This document shows positions 20,723 through 30,644 of a stretch of 64,000 bases of DNA, piece by piece. Source of the DNA: Skeletonema tropicum (taxonomy: Eukaryota; Bacillariophyta; Thalassiosirophyceae; Thalassiosirales; Thalassiosiraceae); contig JAWZXG010000044.1 in assembly GCA_037178625.1 (NCBI GenBank), positions 27,682 to 91,681 on the forward strand. The letters are read 5' to 3'. The notes beneath the pieces were generated by a model. That model did no database searches. It saw only the letters and a list, made by a program, of their open reading frames with translations, and was not told where the DNA came from. Position numbers and translations under genes: made by a program. The stretch's first letter is position 1. Every line of letters starts with the position of its first letter.

Positions 20723-21055
20723 ATGGAATTGTTCATGCTGCAGGTACACTTCTTATTTCTGATAGCAAGCGTATTATGATATCTTCTTCTTGTGTAAATG
20801 AATTTAGTGACTTCATTACCCCGTATGGCACCGCTTAACTTGTCCAAGACATCACTCGATCCTTCAATCTCAATCCAACATCAATCTTCAGGGAAGGTCC
20901 GAACGACACTGTTTACAGTCGCCACCTACTGCTATTGCTGACTCCTCGCCTGCATATATTTGGGTTCATGTTGAATCGCCGATAGTCAGCAGGGACATGA
21001 GGCCAACTAGTTTGAGTCCAACTGCCTTCGTTGGATCATTCCAGCAGATAATGTT
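20723..21055. repeat. Downstream flank of family A copy 3, homologous to the start of the window
   Basis: The reverse complement of about 60-420 is recognisable here (ttcatgctgcaggtacactt, a Cys-poor noncoding tract, then catatatttgggtt). This shows that the duplicated cassette included about 330 bp after the gene. Confidence 0.8.
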
Positions 21056-21511
21056 AAAGAAGGCTTAGATCTTGGCTCATATTCACGTCGCTACACGTAT
21101 GAAATGTGTCGCAATACAGCTAGCTCTACGCTCAATTGGCCTTCATCAGGACGCATACGAGACTGTAGCATCGTCGCTACTAGTGTAGTTTGCATGAGCC
21201 GTGTATCGTATATGTCCTTTCTCACTATTGTTGCCAACTATAATGCAACTCTAGTAGCGGATATTGCTTGAATTAATGATGCTAGACTCACAGATCGATC
21301 TATAAGGTTGCTGTATACACTACAGATGGCATATCCGAGGTTAGAGTTGATATGTTGTCTATATGCATGCATAGACGAGGTTCGATGACTAAAACGTTCA
21401 CAAGCACAAATAATATAGTCACAATATATGTTTTGAAGAGGGCATTGGGCTTGACAAAGATTGAGTAGCATATTGATATTCGAGCTACAGATGACATACC
21501 CGAGGTTGGAG
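21056..21511. repeat. Two imperfect copies of a ~60-bp sequence
   Basis: The boxes at about 21322-21385 and 21485-21548 share ctacagatg.catacccgagg-type sequence followed by tag.gttgatatgt..tc. The second copy overlaps the end of the BTB/SAM fragment, so the first may be a duplicated scrap of the same gene. Nothing else is seen in 21056-21300. Confidence 0.5.
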
Positions 21512-22115
21512 TTAATACGTCGTCCACACGGATGCATAGTCGACTCCAAGCATCTTCAATCCTTCCTTATCCAAGGCAAATAACTCAGTGTCCTTGATTT
21601 TATTCTCAAGAAACATTTGTGATACATCCTCTGGGACGTCTTTGATACTCGTCACCCATTGAGTGGATTTTCGGTCGGTTGCTCTGCTCTGTCCACTTGG
21701 TGTTATCAAATTGCTGTGCAAGAACTGAATCTTCAATAACCTGCAATGAGGTACGATGTGTCGCCATCATTGTGCCACTGACATTCAACGTGACGATAAC
21801 ACTTGTAATACGTTCACCCACAAACGAGTCAATGAATTGTTCTTCTTTGAGGAAGCTTTCTTCAAGTGAGAGTATGTCTGCTTCCAACTCTTTTAGGATC
21901 TCCCACTTCTTTTTGATAGCTGCAGTAATCTTTTCGCCTAGCCCAGGAGATCCGGACGTTGTCGAATCATTTGCTGGAACAGTTGCTTTGTCGCTAAAGA
22001 AAGGGCGATTGGTGACTGTAGCTGGCTTATCGCCTCCCACGAAAATCTTTGGGAATTTGGTGATGAATTTCAACCTCAACTTTAACCGGTACTCGACGTC
22101 GCTCACGTCCGTCAC
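21512..22115 (-). pseudogene. BTB/T1 and SAM domain gene fragment, frameshifted
   Basis: The minus-strand frame from about 22115 contains an acidic coiled segment and then ITSVIVTLNVSGTMMATHR plus a following S.LAQQFDNTKW, the start of a BTB/T1 (KCTD-like) fold: V.LNV.GT....R..L....S.LA..F....W. About 60 residues later the phase changes and the other frame reads STQWVTSIKDVPEDVSQMF and ELFALDKEGLKMLGV, a SAM-domain pattern. The BTB fold is cut short and there is no ATG at the beginning, so this is a decayed protein-interaction or ubiquitin-adaptor gene. An unrecognised intron at the phase change is possible. Confidence 0.55.
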
Positions 22116-23829
22116 ATCAAAAAATCAAAAATCATCAAAAAGAGCAACGAACAGTATGTTGTATCGTAGGTACTTATGAGATCAATCATGTCGCCAACAC
22201 TGACCGCATCATCTCTTGCCCGACACGGCCAGCTACCGTCCATTCATCCACCGCTATTTGGACCAAGCACAGCCTGTTGACGTGCAGACTTCGTGCAGTT
22301 TGAGCAGTTGAGGGCCTATCCCGTCACACCTGCTACCAGTAGCGCTCCAAAAGCCCATGACACATTTGCAGCCTTCTATCTCTCTAGCGGAATGATCGGG
22401 GATCGGCGTTTCCGCCTTCACAGATGGGGAGTGAGGTGTAGGTAGATAATGTCTCTCATTGTTCCTATGAAAGATGTAACTAGTTTATGACACTACTTTT
22501 AGTTCCAAGTAATTCGAGTCCAATGCGATCTTGATCTTAGCCCTATTGAAATTCACTCATGCAAGTGTGGTCACTCTCACTCTAAGTTTCAGAGTGAATG
22601 AAATTGCTTCTATTGCTATTGTGGCACTTGCTCCACGGACAGGACTTGCTCGATCCACTTCCTCTACTTGTTGTGAGGTGTGGATGAGATGTGAGGCGAG
22701 GGTTGAATGAGAGGGTGAGTGTTGTGAATCGGTCCGTATTGTGCCACATCAGACTGTCCTGCACAGGACTGCATCGAATACTTCAGAATAAAGCCAACGA
22801 CACAGCAATGCTAGTGCTCTGATGTAATGAAGCTGTTAAAACATTACTTTTATGTACTATCACTGCTCCTCGAAACGATGATGAACCGTCATTACCACTC
22901 CACCCTCTCATCTACCATCTGCCTCGCTACAATTATTTCATGCCCTGCTCTATTCTTCCTTGGATGGGTGCTATTGATACTATTGGATCTTTTTTCAGTT
23001 GTTGTAGTATGTAATTACTTATGTAGTGGAATCGTCGAGCGGAAGCTGCTTCCAAATGGGCTATCGAGTACCGCATCAACCTCTAACACCGCTCGGTAAT
23101 AAGGAAAACGAATTATTGTGCCAAACCAAAAGGCAGCTCTCTCTGAGACAATGTTGAGCCCGTGTGTTGAGCTTCTATATCAAGGTAAGCTAAGATTGCG
23201 CCAGGTCTGCCGAAATAGCAAGTTAAGCCATCACATCACTAGCTTGCCTGTTTGGTTCGATAATATCTTCAAACGAATTAGAAGAGAACGCAGTTTCAGC
23301 GCAAAACCGCAGCAGCAACAATGCAAGAGGAATCTTGAAAAGGACGAGAAGTAATTTAGATGATGGCATGTTAGTGGAAGAAACGGATGAAGTCATGACT
23401 GATGTGATGTTTGGTAAGGTTGACATGACACATATATGTAACAGAAATTTTAAAGTACGTCTGGTGGGCCCTCAAGAGGCGACATTATCTACACTAAGTG
23501 ATAACGAACATGTGCTGCAGTAGCTGAGGTTGACATGACACAGATATCTAATCTGAGATTAACTTTGTATTTATTTATGTTAAAGTAGGGGGGGGGAGTA
23601 ATGTAATCATAGTAGGAATAAGTATATAACTCACGTTCTACTAAGTGATAACTTTTCCAGTAGTTCGATACACGTAGCTTGCAGAGCCAAATCAAGTCCC
23701 CTTCTCCTCTTCCAAAGAAGCGTCTCGACCTGGGCAATTACCGTAAAAGAGTGTAGGTAAGGTGCAGCCATTGAGCAAGAAGTTTGTGAAGAATGTCTTA
23801 ACTAGTGTTATTGATGGGTATTCAAATAT
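22116..23829. other. Intergenic, no gene recognised
   Basis: Short frames only. A 90-codon plus-strand ORF at 22827-23099 has a hydrophobic middle and begins with ATG, but has no support from context. A nine-G run is at about 23589. The stretch at 23557-23578 is shared with the interior of the 103-bp MITE at 3600-3702. Confidence 0.35.
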
Positions 23830-24065
23830 CCACATCACTGCTTGAATTTCAGGCTCTCATCCTATCCTACCTCAACGTGCGTCACACAAGCACAAACACA
23901 GCTTACCAAGACGACCTCTCTAGCTAGAGGTGCAGAGCACATAGCCCATACGGGCGATGAAGGAACTTATTTTCATTGCAGCACTCGCAGTGAAGACTTT
24001 TGGTGCGTGCTAGTGTGTAACGATGCGACACCGACCAACCTTCGTTTTCGTGAGAGAGTTGCGAT
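23830..24065. repeat. Dispersed repeat, copy 2
   Basis: Partner of 15707-15965, same orientation. Here it lies beyond the 3' end of the coiled-coil gene. Confidence 0.85.
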
Positions 24066-24232
24066 CTGTGAACCAATTCGCATCAAACTCAGGCCTAAAT
24101 AGTCGTTGCTGTAGAGGTCACAAAGAGCTAGGAGTAGTAGATTAATGTTCATTGTTCATATGTTGATATTTAGTGGTGTGTTCAGCTTCGGTAGATCGAG
24201 TCTCATTCTGTGTACATCTTTTGATTTGTTGC

Positions 24233-27200
24233 CTAATCACGATCGCGATCTCTAGGATGATATCTTCGTGAAGACCGGCGTCGATTGTTACTGCCACTCC
24301 GTTGACGTCCATCATCGCCGTCCGACATGACTCTGAGCTGCCGATCCTGAGCCTCGCCATCATCTGCAGCAGATGGCTCCATCGGTACTCGCCGAGGTGT
24401 GTAATGGTCATCATTATGGCTGTAATTTTTGTTGCGATAGCTTCGACTCTCTGGATGCTCAACACTATTTCTCCTGCGGTAAGGATCACCTCCTCCGCCT
24501 CCGCCAGGAGGTCTACGTCTGTCGCCATCTCTTTCGCCTCTGTCACCCCGACGTGGATTACTGCTACCACGATAGCCCTCTTCATGGTAACTACGGCGTT
24601 GCTGCTGGTGAGCATGACGATCAGGACGTGCACCACGGGGCCCATCATAATTACTTGATTCGCGGCGTGAATTTTGTCTTGGTCCACTTGATTGTGGAAT
24701 ATCATACTGGCCTCCATATTTTCTACCAGAATCATTGGCTGTAGCCAGCACCAAAGCACGACTATCGCTTACAGGGCCGGACGGGTCATAATCTCTGTCT
24801 CGCCTATTTCCTATGGGACTTCTACTTCGAGCTCTTCCCGGGGTGCGTGCCCTCTCAGTCAGCTGACGCATGGTTTCAGTACGATCTCCCCGTCCCCGAC
24901 TTTTTGATCTCGCACGAGCTCTCACATCATCGAACTCTTCCTCCTGGCGTGGTGCAGGACGTCCACGACTTCTTGCCCTGGCAATTGGTCTGTCGATATT
25001 ACTTTCGCCCATTTGCTGTTGGGCACGGCCCCGACTCCGTGCTCTCACTCTCGATTCTGATTCTAGCATGAGGGTCTCTACATCATCTGCTAATGCATTC
25101 GTGGATCGACCGCGGCTGGTGGGGGCAATATCACGACGGCGGGCGAGTACACTGTTGACTGCGTGTGTGCTACCAGCAGGAGTTGAGAGGACATCATCTC
25201 TCGCGGTGGGAAGTGCATTCCTACCAGATGCTCGTGGAACGATGGAACGTGCTATACCTGTCAACTGCTCCTCACTCATTGTAGACATATCATCGCCTCG
25301 ACCATTATTAAGGGAGTACATTTTGAGGATAGTCTTGACGCTTTCGTCCAGTGTCTCTTGCTGCTGCTCAATATACTCCTGCTGCTCCTCGATCTTTTGC
25401 TCCAACTCCCTCACTTTCAGAGCATTCCGCTTCTCCTCCAACTCAATGCGTCGATCCATCATCTCCTTCTCACCCACGACCGCCTGCGCCTCCTCTTCCA
25501 ACTCCTCATTTCGCTCCATTAATTTGCCAAGGACTTGCTCGTACTCTTCAATCTTGGAGTTCGAATCTCGCAAGTCTACAAGTTCCGCATCTAACACCTT
25601 GATCTTATCCTCCGCTTTTTCTAGATCAAATTTCAATTCTCGTGCATAACGTTTCTCTTCATCAAGTTTGGCCTCCCACTTGTTCTCCATTTCCCTGTTG
25701 GTGGTTTCCAATCCACCCACCTTGCCCTCCCACTCCTTCAGCTGCTCCTCTAGGGATTTAATCTTGGTCGCAGAGTCTTCCATCTTGCCATCATATCGTT
25801 TCATGATGGCATTCTTCTCCCTTTCCAACATGTCAACCTTTACCTTGAACCGTCGATTGGCATGCTCCAATTCCTTCACTTGATTAATTTCATCCTCCAA
25901 CTCCTTCTCAAACTCCTCACTCATTACCATTTGCTCCAACTGACGATTGATATCCTTCTGCTCTTCCAGATCCTGGTCATATTCCTCTTTAATAGCATCA
26001 CGTTCCCGCTCCAACTCCTCCGATCGTTCCTTCTCATTCTTCAATTTACGCTCCAACTCTCTAATTTTGGATGTCTGTTCCGACGATGAATATTTATTCG
26101 ACCGTGCTTCGGAATTCACCTCATCCAACTGAGATTGCACCTCGGACAAATTCTTCTCCAACCGTCGATTTTCACGAGTTAATTCATCCTCACGTTGTGT
26201 TGCTTCGGCGAGACGACGTTCCAATTCCATACGGTAGAGACGTTCTTCTTCAATTTCCGATCGGGAGGAGGTTGTGGTGGTGGGACCATCATAGTGGAGA
26301 CTTTTGGACTTTTGGGGACTTAGACCTGTTATTTCTTGAGCTCGTGTTAGACTGTCCTTTCGTCTGAATGACGATGATTTGGATAATGACGACGAGGGCG
26401 CTACTTTGCCTGCGGTATAGGTGGTGGTAGCCTTGTTGTCTTTACCAAAAGGGAGCGTATTCAAATTTTTGTGATCTTGACTTCGAAGTGAGGCCAAACC
26501 ACTCTTTTCACTGGCACTACTCGCTCCTGAGATGTGACTGCTGTTATCACCATCACTCCCCTCATCATCATCATTGTTGTTGTTGTTGATCGATTTTCTC
26601 CCCCCTCCCTCAGCAGCCTCCCCCAAATTGCTTGGGCTACTAATACTATTCAAAATAGCATTGGCCCGTTCCGAAAAGCTCTCCTGCCTTTTTGGTGGTG
26701 ATGGCGGTCCACCACCCTTCCCCCCCTGATCATCAACACCACTACCTCTTGATGATTCACTCCCACTATCATTAAATGAGGAATGACTACTCCCACTACC
26801 ATGAGAGGAATAACTCCCTCGACTATCATCATATGATCGATCGTCATCATTACCTCTGTTGTTGTTATTATCAACACCACCCTCCCTAACAAACGATGCC
26901 TCCTCATCATCATCCGCAATCCTATCAAAATCAACCGCCAATGAAGGCAGCTGCTGTTGCAATTTCCCATACGAAGACGAAGCAGGAGAAGCAGCAGACG
27001 ACATGACGGACGATGGCATGGGTTTTGTTGGAGTATTCATAATTTCATCCACCTTTTTCTTGTAGGTATCCAATATATTTTCAATTCCAGAAGAGTTGGG
27101 TGTGGAGGAGGAGGTGGTTGTGAATGATGCTTTAAGTGATGATGCTTCACCTTCTCCACCACCACCAATGGATGTGGTGGATGCTGCAAAATTATTCACA

Positions 27201-28306
27201 TTAGTATCCGAATGTTGGTTCTTTTCAATCAATGTTTGAAAGGAGGAACGTTCCTCCCCCCTCTTTTTCAGGATGGTTTCCACTTTACCCTGGTAGGCTG
27301 ACATGATTTCTTCAATCCGATTCGTTTTCGCTGGCGCCTTACTAGTGTTGTTGCTGTTGTTCGATTGACGACTGGTGGTGAATGATATAGCATTCACTAC
27401 ATCATCATGATGAATACTGTATCCACCAGCACCACCAGCACCAGCACCGCCACGATCATTATTATCCTCATTTTCACTTTCAGTATCCATGACGATAATA
27501 TTTCCACCAGGCGTGATTCGTTCTCTTGTTCCAGTTGACCCCACCGATTTGGCAGCTGATGCTGTCGTAATGTTGTCGGATGATGATAAGTTGACAATTC
27601 CTCCACTACTAGTAGTATTGTTAGTATTGTTATTGGAACCGCCGAAATGATTTCGACTTTTTGGTGGTGGCAATGACTTGGATGCAGTTTGTTGACTGCG
27701 CTGCTGTTGCTGCTGTGGTTGCTGTTGCTGCTGCTGTTTCGACCCTTCACTGCCGTTGCCACTGCCGCCGCGGAGATTGCTATGATTCTGATTACTTATA
27801 TTATTATGATTCGTACTCTGACTATTACTGTTGGCCGATCGCAGCTCATCCAACTCGGCCTTGACCGTGGCCTTGAGACTATCCAACTTTTGCAACTCTC
27901 GTGTGGGCGACGTCGACGTGAGCTGATACTGATAGTTGTTGAGGGAAAGATTATCAGTCGTACCGGGCAGCGTACCACTTAGTGAACTGGTGATGGAATC
28001 GGCATCCTCGCAGTCGATATCTTTGTTTTCAAATTGATATTCGGAATTTACGTAGTGAGGAAATCTGCCCTCGTATTGGTATTGTTGTGACTGCTGAGCG
28101 TATGGATTGAAGTGATTTCGTTCATCGTGAAACGAACGAGATTTTACAGGGTAGTTATTATTATTACTATGAGGTAGGCCGGTGCTGAGCTGAGATTCAG
28201 TCGTTTGATTATTATTATTATTCGGATGTTGCTTCTTCTTTTTCCGCTGTTGCTGTTGCATCTCCAGCTGAGTGGTCTGCGCTCGGATGGCTGCGGCAAC
28301 GTCCAT
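24233..28306 (-). CDS. Large coiled-coil protein with Q/N-rich, serine-rich and RS/RG-rich regions
   Basis: 1,357 residues in one exon from ATG 28304-28306 (MDVAAAIRAQTTQLE); the frame is open further upstream only through a TTG. Order: Q/N-rich N-terminus with long Gln runs (about residues 1-230); Ser/Asp-rich disordered part (230-620) carrying short related helices RIEEIMSAYQGKVETILKK, GIENILDTYKKKVDEIMN and FSERANAILNSI; a long Glu/Lys/Arg heptad region of about 400 residues (RELERKLKNEKERSEELER and similar), certainly a coiled coil; then an Arg/Ser/Gly-rich tail with repeated RARSRGR boxes and PGRARSRSP. The tail resembles RNA-binding or phosphorylated RS regions. The likely role is a cytoskeletal or centrosomal scaffold or an RNP organiser, but no named domain is visible. 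Confidence 0.85.
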   Translation of the reverse strand: MDVAAAIRAQTTQLEMQQQQRKKKKQHPNNNNNQTTESQLSTGLPHSNNNNYPVKSRSFHDERNHFNPYAQQSQQYQYEGRFPHYVNSEYQFENKDIDCEDADSITSSLSGTLPGTTDNLSLNNYQYQLTSTSPTRELQKLDSLKATVKAELDELRSANSNSQSTNHNNISNQNHSNLRGGSGNGSEGSKQQQQQQPQQQQQRSQQTASKSLPPPKSRNHFGGSNNNTNNTTSSGGIVNLSSSDNITTASAAKSVGSTGTRERITPGGNIIVMDTESENEDNNDRGGAGAGGAGGYSIHHDDVVNAISFTTSRQSNNSNNTSKAPAKTNRIEEIMSAYQGKVETILKKRGEERSSFQTLIEKNQHSDTNVNNFAASTTSIGGGGEGEASSLKASFTTTSSSTPNSSGIENILDTYKKKVDEIMNTPTKPMPSSVMSSAASPASSSYGKLQQQLPSLAVDFDRIADDDEEASFVREGGVDNNNNRGNDDDRSYDDSRGSYSSHGSGSSHSSFNDSGSESSRGSGVDDQGGKGGGPPSPPKRQESFSERANAILNSISSPSNLGEAAEGGGRKSINNNNNDDDEGSDGDNSSHISGASSASEKSGLASLRSQDHKNLNTLPFGKDNKATTTYTAGKVAPSSSLSKSSSFRRKDSLTRAQEITGLSPQKSKSLHYDGPTTTTSSRSEIEEERLYRMELERRLAEATQREDELTRENRRLEKNLSEVQSQLDEVNSEARSNKYSSSEQTSKIRELERKLKNEKERSEELERERDAIKEEYDQDLEEQKDINRQLEQMVMSEEFEKELEDEINQVKELEHANRRFKVKVDMLEREKNAIMKRYDGKMEDSATKIKSLEEQLKEWEGKVGGLETTNREMENKWEAKLDEEKRYARELKFDLEKAEDKIKVLDAELVDLRDSNSKIEEYEQVLGKLMERNEELEEEAQAVVGEKEMMDRRIELEEKRNALKVRELEQKIEEQQEYIEQQQETLDESVKTILKMYSLNNGRGDDMSTMSEEQLTGIARSIVPRASGRNALPTARDDVLSTPAGSTHAVNSVLARRRDIAPTSRGRSTNALADDVETLMLESESRVRARSRGRAQQQMGESNIDRPIARARSRGRPAPRQEEEFDDVRARARSKSRGRGDRTETMRQLTERARTPGRARSRSPIGNRRDRDYDPSGPVSDSRALVLATANDSGRKYGGQYDIPQSSGPRQNSRRESSNYDGPRGARPDRHAHQQQRRSYHEEGYRGSSNPRRGDRGERDGDRRRPPGGGGGGDPYRRRNSVEHPESRSYRNKNYSHNDDHYTPRRVPMEPSAADDGEAQDRQLRVMSDGDDGRQRSGSNNRRRSSRRYHPRDRDRD

Positions 28307-28868
28307 AATAATAATATCTTCTGCGGTGCGTGTTCGTTGTTCGTGTTTAGTATATAGTGTAGCGTGGACCGTGTAGCGTGGACGGCAATAAAATGACAAG
28401 AGCTGTACGAACTACTTATCAGTGAATGTATGTGTTGAGAAAGAAAGTACGATACGATCGGATATAATGAAGGTAGTACAATATGTATTGTAGTGGCTTT
28501 GACGCTCTTTGACGGCATTGGTTTACACCGGCCCTCCGTCCTCCGTCCGCTTTGATCGGGCTCGCGCTTCGGGCTTCGGGTTTCTTTTGACGGAAAGTTG
28601 TCGGGGACTGTTGAGACGGGCATCTAGATTCGTGCGAACCCTGGGCAGTTGAATATCATGGGCCGTGGGCTCTTTTCTGAAGGCTTGCAAAGCGGCACCA
28701 CTATTCTTCTTTTTGATCAGCTCAAGCAGCAAGCAGCTCAAAATAAAATGGCAAAACACACGCACTAACGGCTAACGGCCGTATCTTGTCTCCTACGCGG
28801 CCAATAAGGACGAAGAGTGTCGTTCTGGAAAGCTCTCTTCGCGCTCTATCGACTAGGCGTACAAAAAC
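28307..28868. other. Upstream region of the coiled-coil gene
   Basis: About 560 bp without a recognisable gene. Minus-strand frames here are extensions or shadows. No TATA box is convincing. Confidence 0.35.
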
Positions 28869-29102
28869 ATCGAAGTATGTGAATGTAAGCTAAAAATCTA
28901 CAAGCGACCTAACTCACCACTGCGCAGCAAAGTAACTTTAACCTCGTCATCTTCCATAATTTTTGTGTCTATCCACAATAGAGAGCTAATGCACATTCAT
29001 AAAATTACTTTATATGGGAGTATCTTCTTTTCCGCCATGAGATGGGCAGCCCTCCGGAGTGAGTCGCTGCTCCACACTTGTATCATTTGAGAAGTTCACA
29101 TC
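28869..29102. repeat. Downstream flank of family B copy 2 (inverted partner of 14232-14526)
   Basis: Reverse complement of the flank of the 12768-14231 gene, including the cctaactcaccactgcgcag box. It marks the edge of the duplicated segment. Confidence 0.75.
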
Positions 29103-30644
29103 TCACAATGCACTCGCCTTTCTCTTCTTTCTCTTCTGAGGAGAACGGCCAGCTGTAGATACTGGCTGCTGCTTCACATTATAATTCATAATCGCCTCGG
29201 GATAAGCTGATAACAGCCGAAAGACACTCTCCGTGTATTCTCCACTTTCTCTGTCAATTGCCTCATTGCTTTCGAACAGAAGATCAATAGGCAGTTTCAT
29301 GTGAGCATTCCGTTTTGATACAGATACAGCATCATACTTTTCCAGCAGCATCGCAATAGTCTCATACTTTGCTCCACGACATGCATAATGAAGAACAGTA
29401 TTTCCCTCTCGATCCACGGCATCGAGAGTCGAGGTATCATGTCCCACCAAATACCTAATAACGCTAGTAGAATCGTAATTCTGACATGCGATGTGCAGGG
29501 GTAATGCACCGCTATTATCAGGAGATTGTAGGGCGAGAGGATTGCCTTTCACGAACAATTTGATAGTTCCAAGGGTGACATTGTCTCGAAGCGCTGTGTG
29601 CAAAGGAAGACGTCCATTGTCATCAGGTGTTGTCATCAGACGATGATCTCTTGCTTGACGAGCATGGGCTGTCTCGCTGTTGACGAATTCACAAGCTTCT
29701 TGTGGCAGGGAAAAGCGGTAAGCAAAATCAAAAGCGCTGTTCTCCTCAATCGCTTCAGGATAAGCATCATAAATTTTCTTGATAATTCCGATATCAGCAC
29801 GATTACGACAAGCATATGCAAGGAGAGACGTCGTTCCTCGATGTTTCTGTAACGTCACACAAGGATCGCTATCCAGCAGGAAGTTCACACTACCCATCAT
29901 ATCTGCCCTCCCTTTTCTCTCGCTCGCTGCGTCGAATGCTAAGTGAATTGGATACACTCCCTCATTAGTTGCATGATTGATGGCATCGGGGTAAAGTTTG
30001 TACAAATATTTCACTTTTTCAACATTATGACTCATACATGCAAGATGGAGAGGCAGCCAACCGTCAGTTTCACTTATTCGCTCAGATCCAGGACAACCTT
30101 CTATAAGCAGGCGGCAAAACTCAAGAGATCTCGAACCGGACGCGTAGTGAATTGGCAGGACGCCTCCATTATCAACATGTCGGAGTGCTTCAGGATACTT
30201 CTCGATCAGCAGCTTCAAAATTTCCAATGCAACTGACTCATCCAACTCTTCATTCGCACATAAATAATGGAGATGCATCCAACCCTCACTGCCTACTCTA
30301 CGAACAGATTCGGGAGCTGCATCGATGAGGAGTTGTATTATGTTGAGTGTCACATTTTTGTTTAAGCATGCAAAATGGAGCGGTGTGTTCCCATCCCCCT
30401 CTGTAGCACCAGCAGCCGCAGGAAAATATTCTAGAAGATATCGAATTATTTCCTCGTTGACTCTTCCATTGCTGCATGCCCAAAAGAAGAATGCATAATC
30501 ACCCTCTGCAAAATAATTATTGGGAGTCAATCCATGCCGCTGAAATATGTCCCTTAGGCCTTCCTCTGAGAGCGATCCCAATTTGCAAAACTCGAGTAAC
30601 TCATTTGACAACATGGAGCCGACCGATTCCTTTCTATTTGCCAT
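29103..30644 (-). CDS. Ankyrin-repeat protein, family B copy 2
   Basis: 513 residues from ATG 30642-30644 (MANRKESVGSMLSNELLEF), one exon. About ten ankyrin repeats: DGNTPLHFAC, EGWMHLHYLC, GGVLPIHYAS, DGWLPLHLAC, EGVYPIHLAF, NGRLPLHTAL, SGALPLHIAC and GNTVLHYACRGA. The C-terminus QPVSTAGRSPQKRKKRKAS contains a basic cluster resembling a nuclear-localisation signal, which the sister copy at 12768 lacks because of a premature TGA. Gene and flanks are in inverted orientation relative to that copy, about 14.5 kb apart. The middle part (KKIYDAYPEAIEENSAFDF) differs from the sister gene more than the ends do, suggesting local gene conversion or diversification. Confidence 0.85.
   Translation of the reverse strand: MANRKESVGSMLSNELLEFCKLGSLSEEGLRDIFQRHGLTPNNYFAEGDYAFFFWACSNGRVNEEIIRYLLEYFPAAAGATEGDGNTPLHFACLNKNVTLNIIQLLIDAAPESVRRVGSEGWMHLHYLCANEELDESVALEILKLLIEKYPEALRHVDNGGVLPIHYASGSRSLEFCRLLIEGCPGSERISETDGWLPLHLACMSHNVEKVKYLYKLYPDAINHATNEGVYPIHLAFDAASERKGRADMMGSVNFLLDSDPCVTLQKHRGTTSLLAYACRNRADIGIIKKIYDAYPEAIEENSAFDFAYRFSLPQEACEFVNSETAHARQARDHRLMTTPDDNGRLPLHTALRDNVTLGTIKLFVKGNPLALQSPDNSGALPLHIACQNYDSTSVIRYLVGHDTSTLDAVDREGNTVLHYACRGAKYETIAMLLEKYDAVSVSKRNAHMKLPIDLLFESNEAIDRESGEYTESVFRLLSAYPEAIMNYNVKQQPVSTAGRSPQKRKKRKASAL

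Noticed and set aside
24302..25649. Long plus-strand ORFs opposite the coiled-coil gene
   Set aside because: They are antisense shadows of the Glu/Arg/Ser-rich minus-strand coding region, low-complexity in composition, with no own domain.
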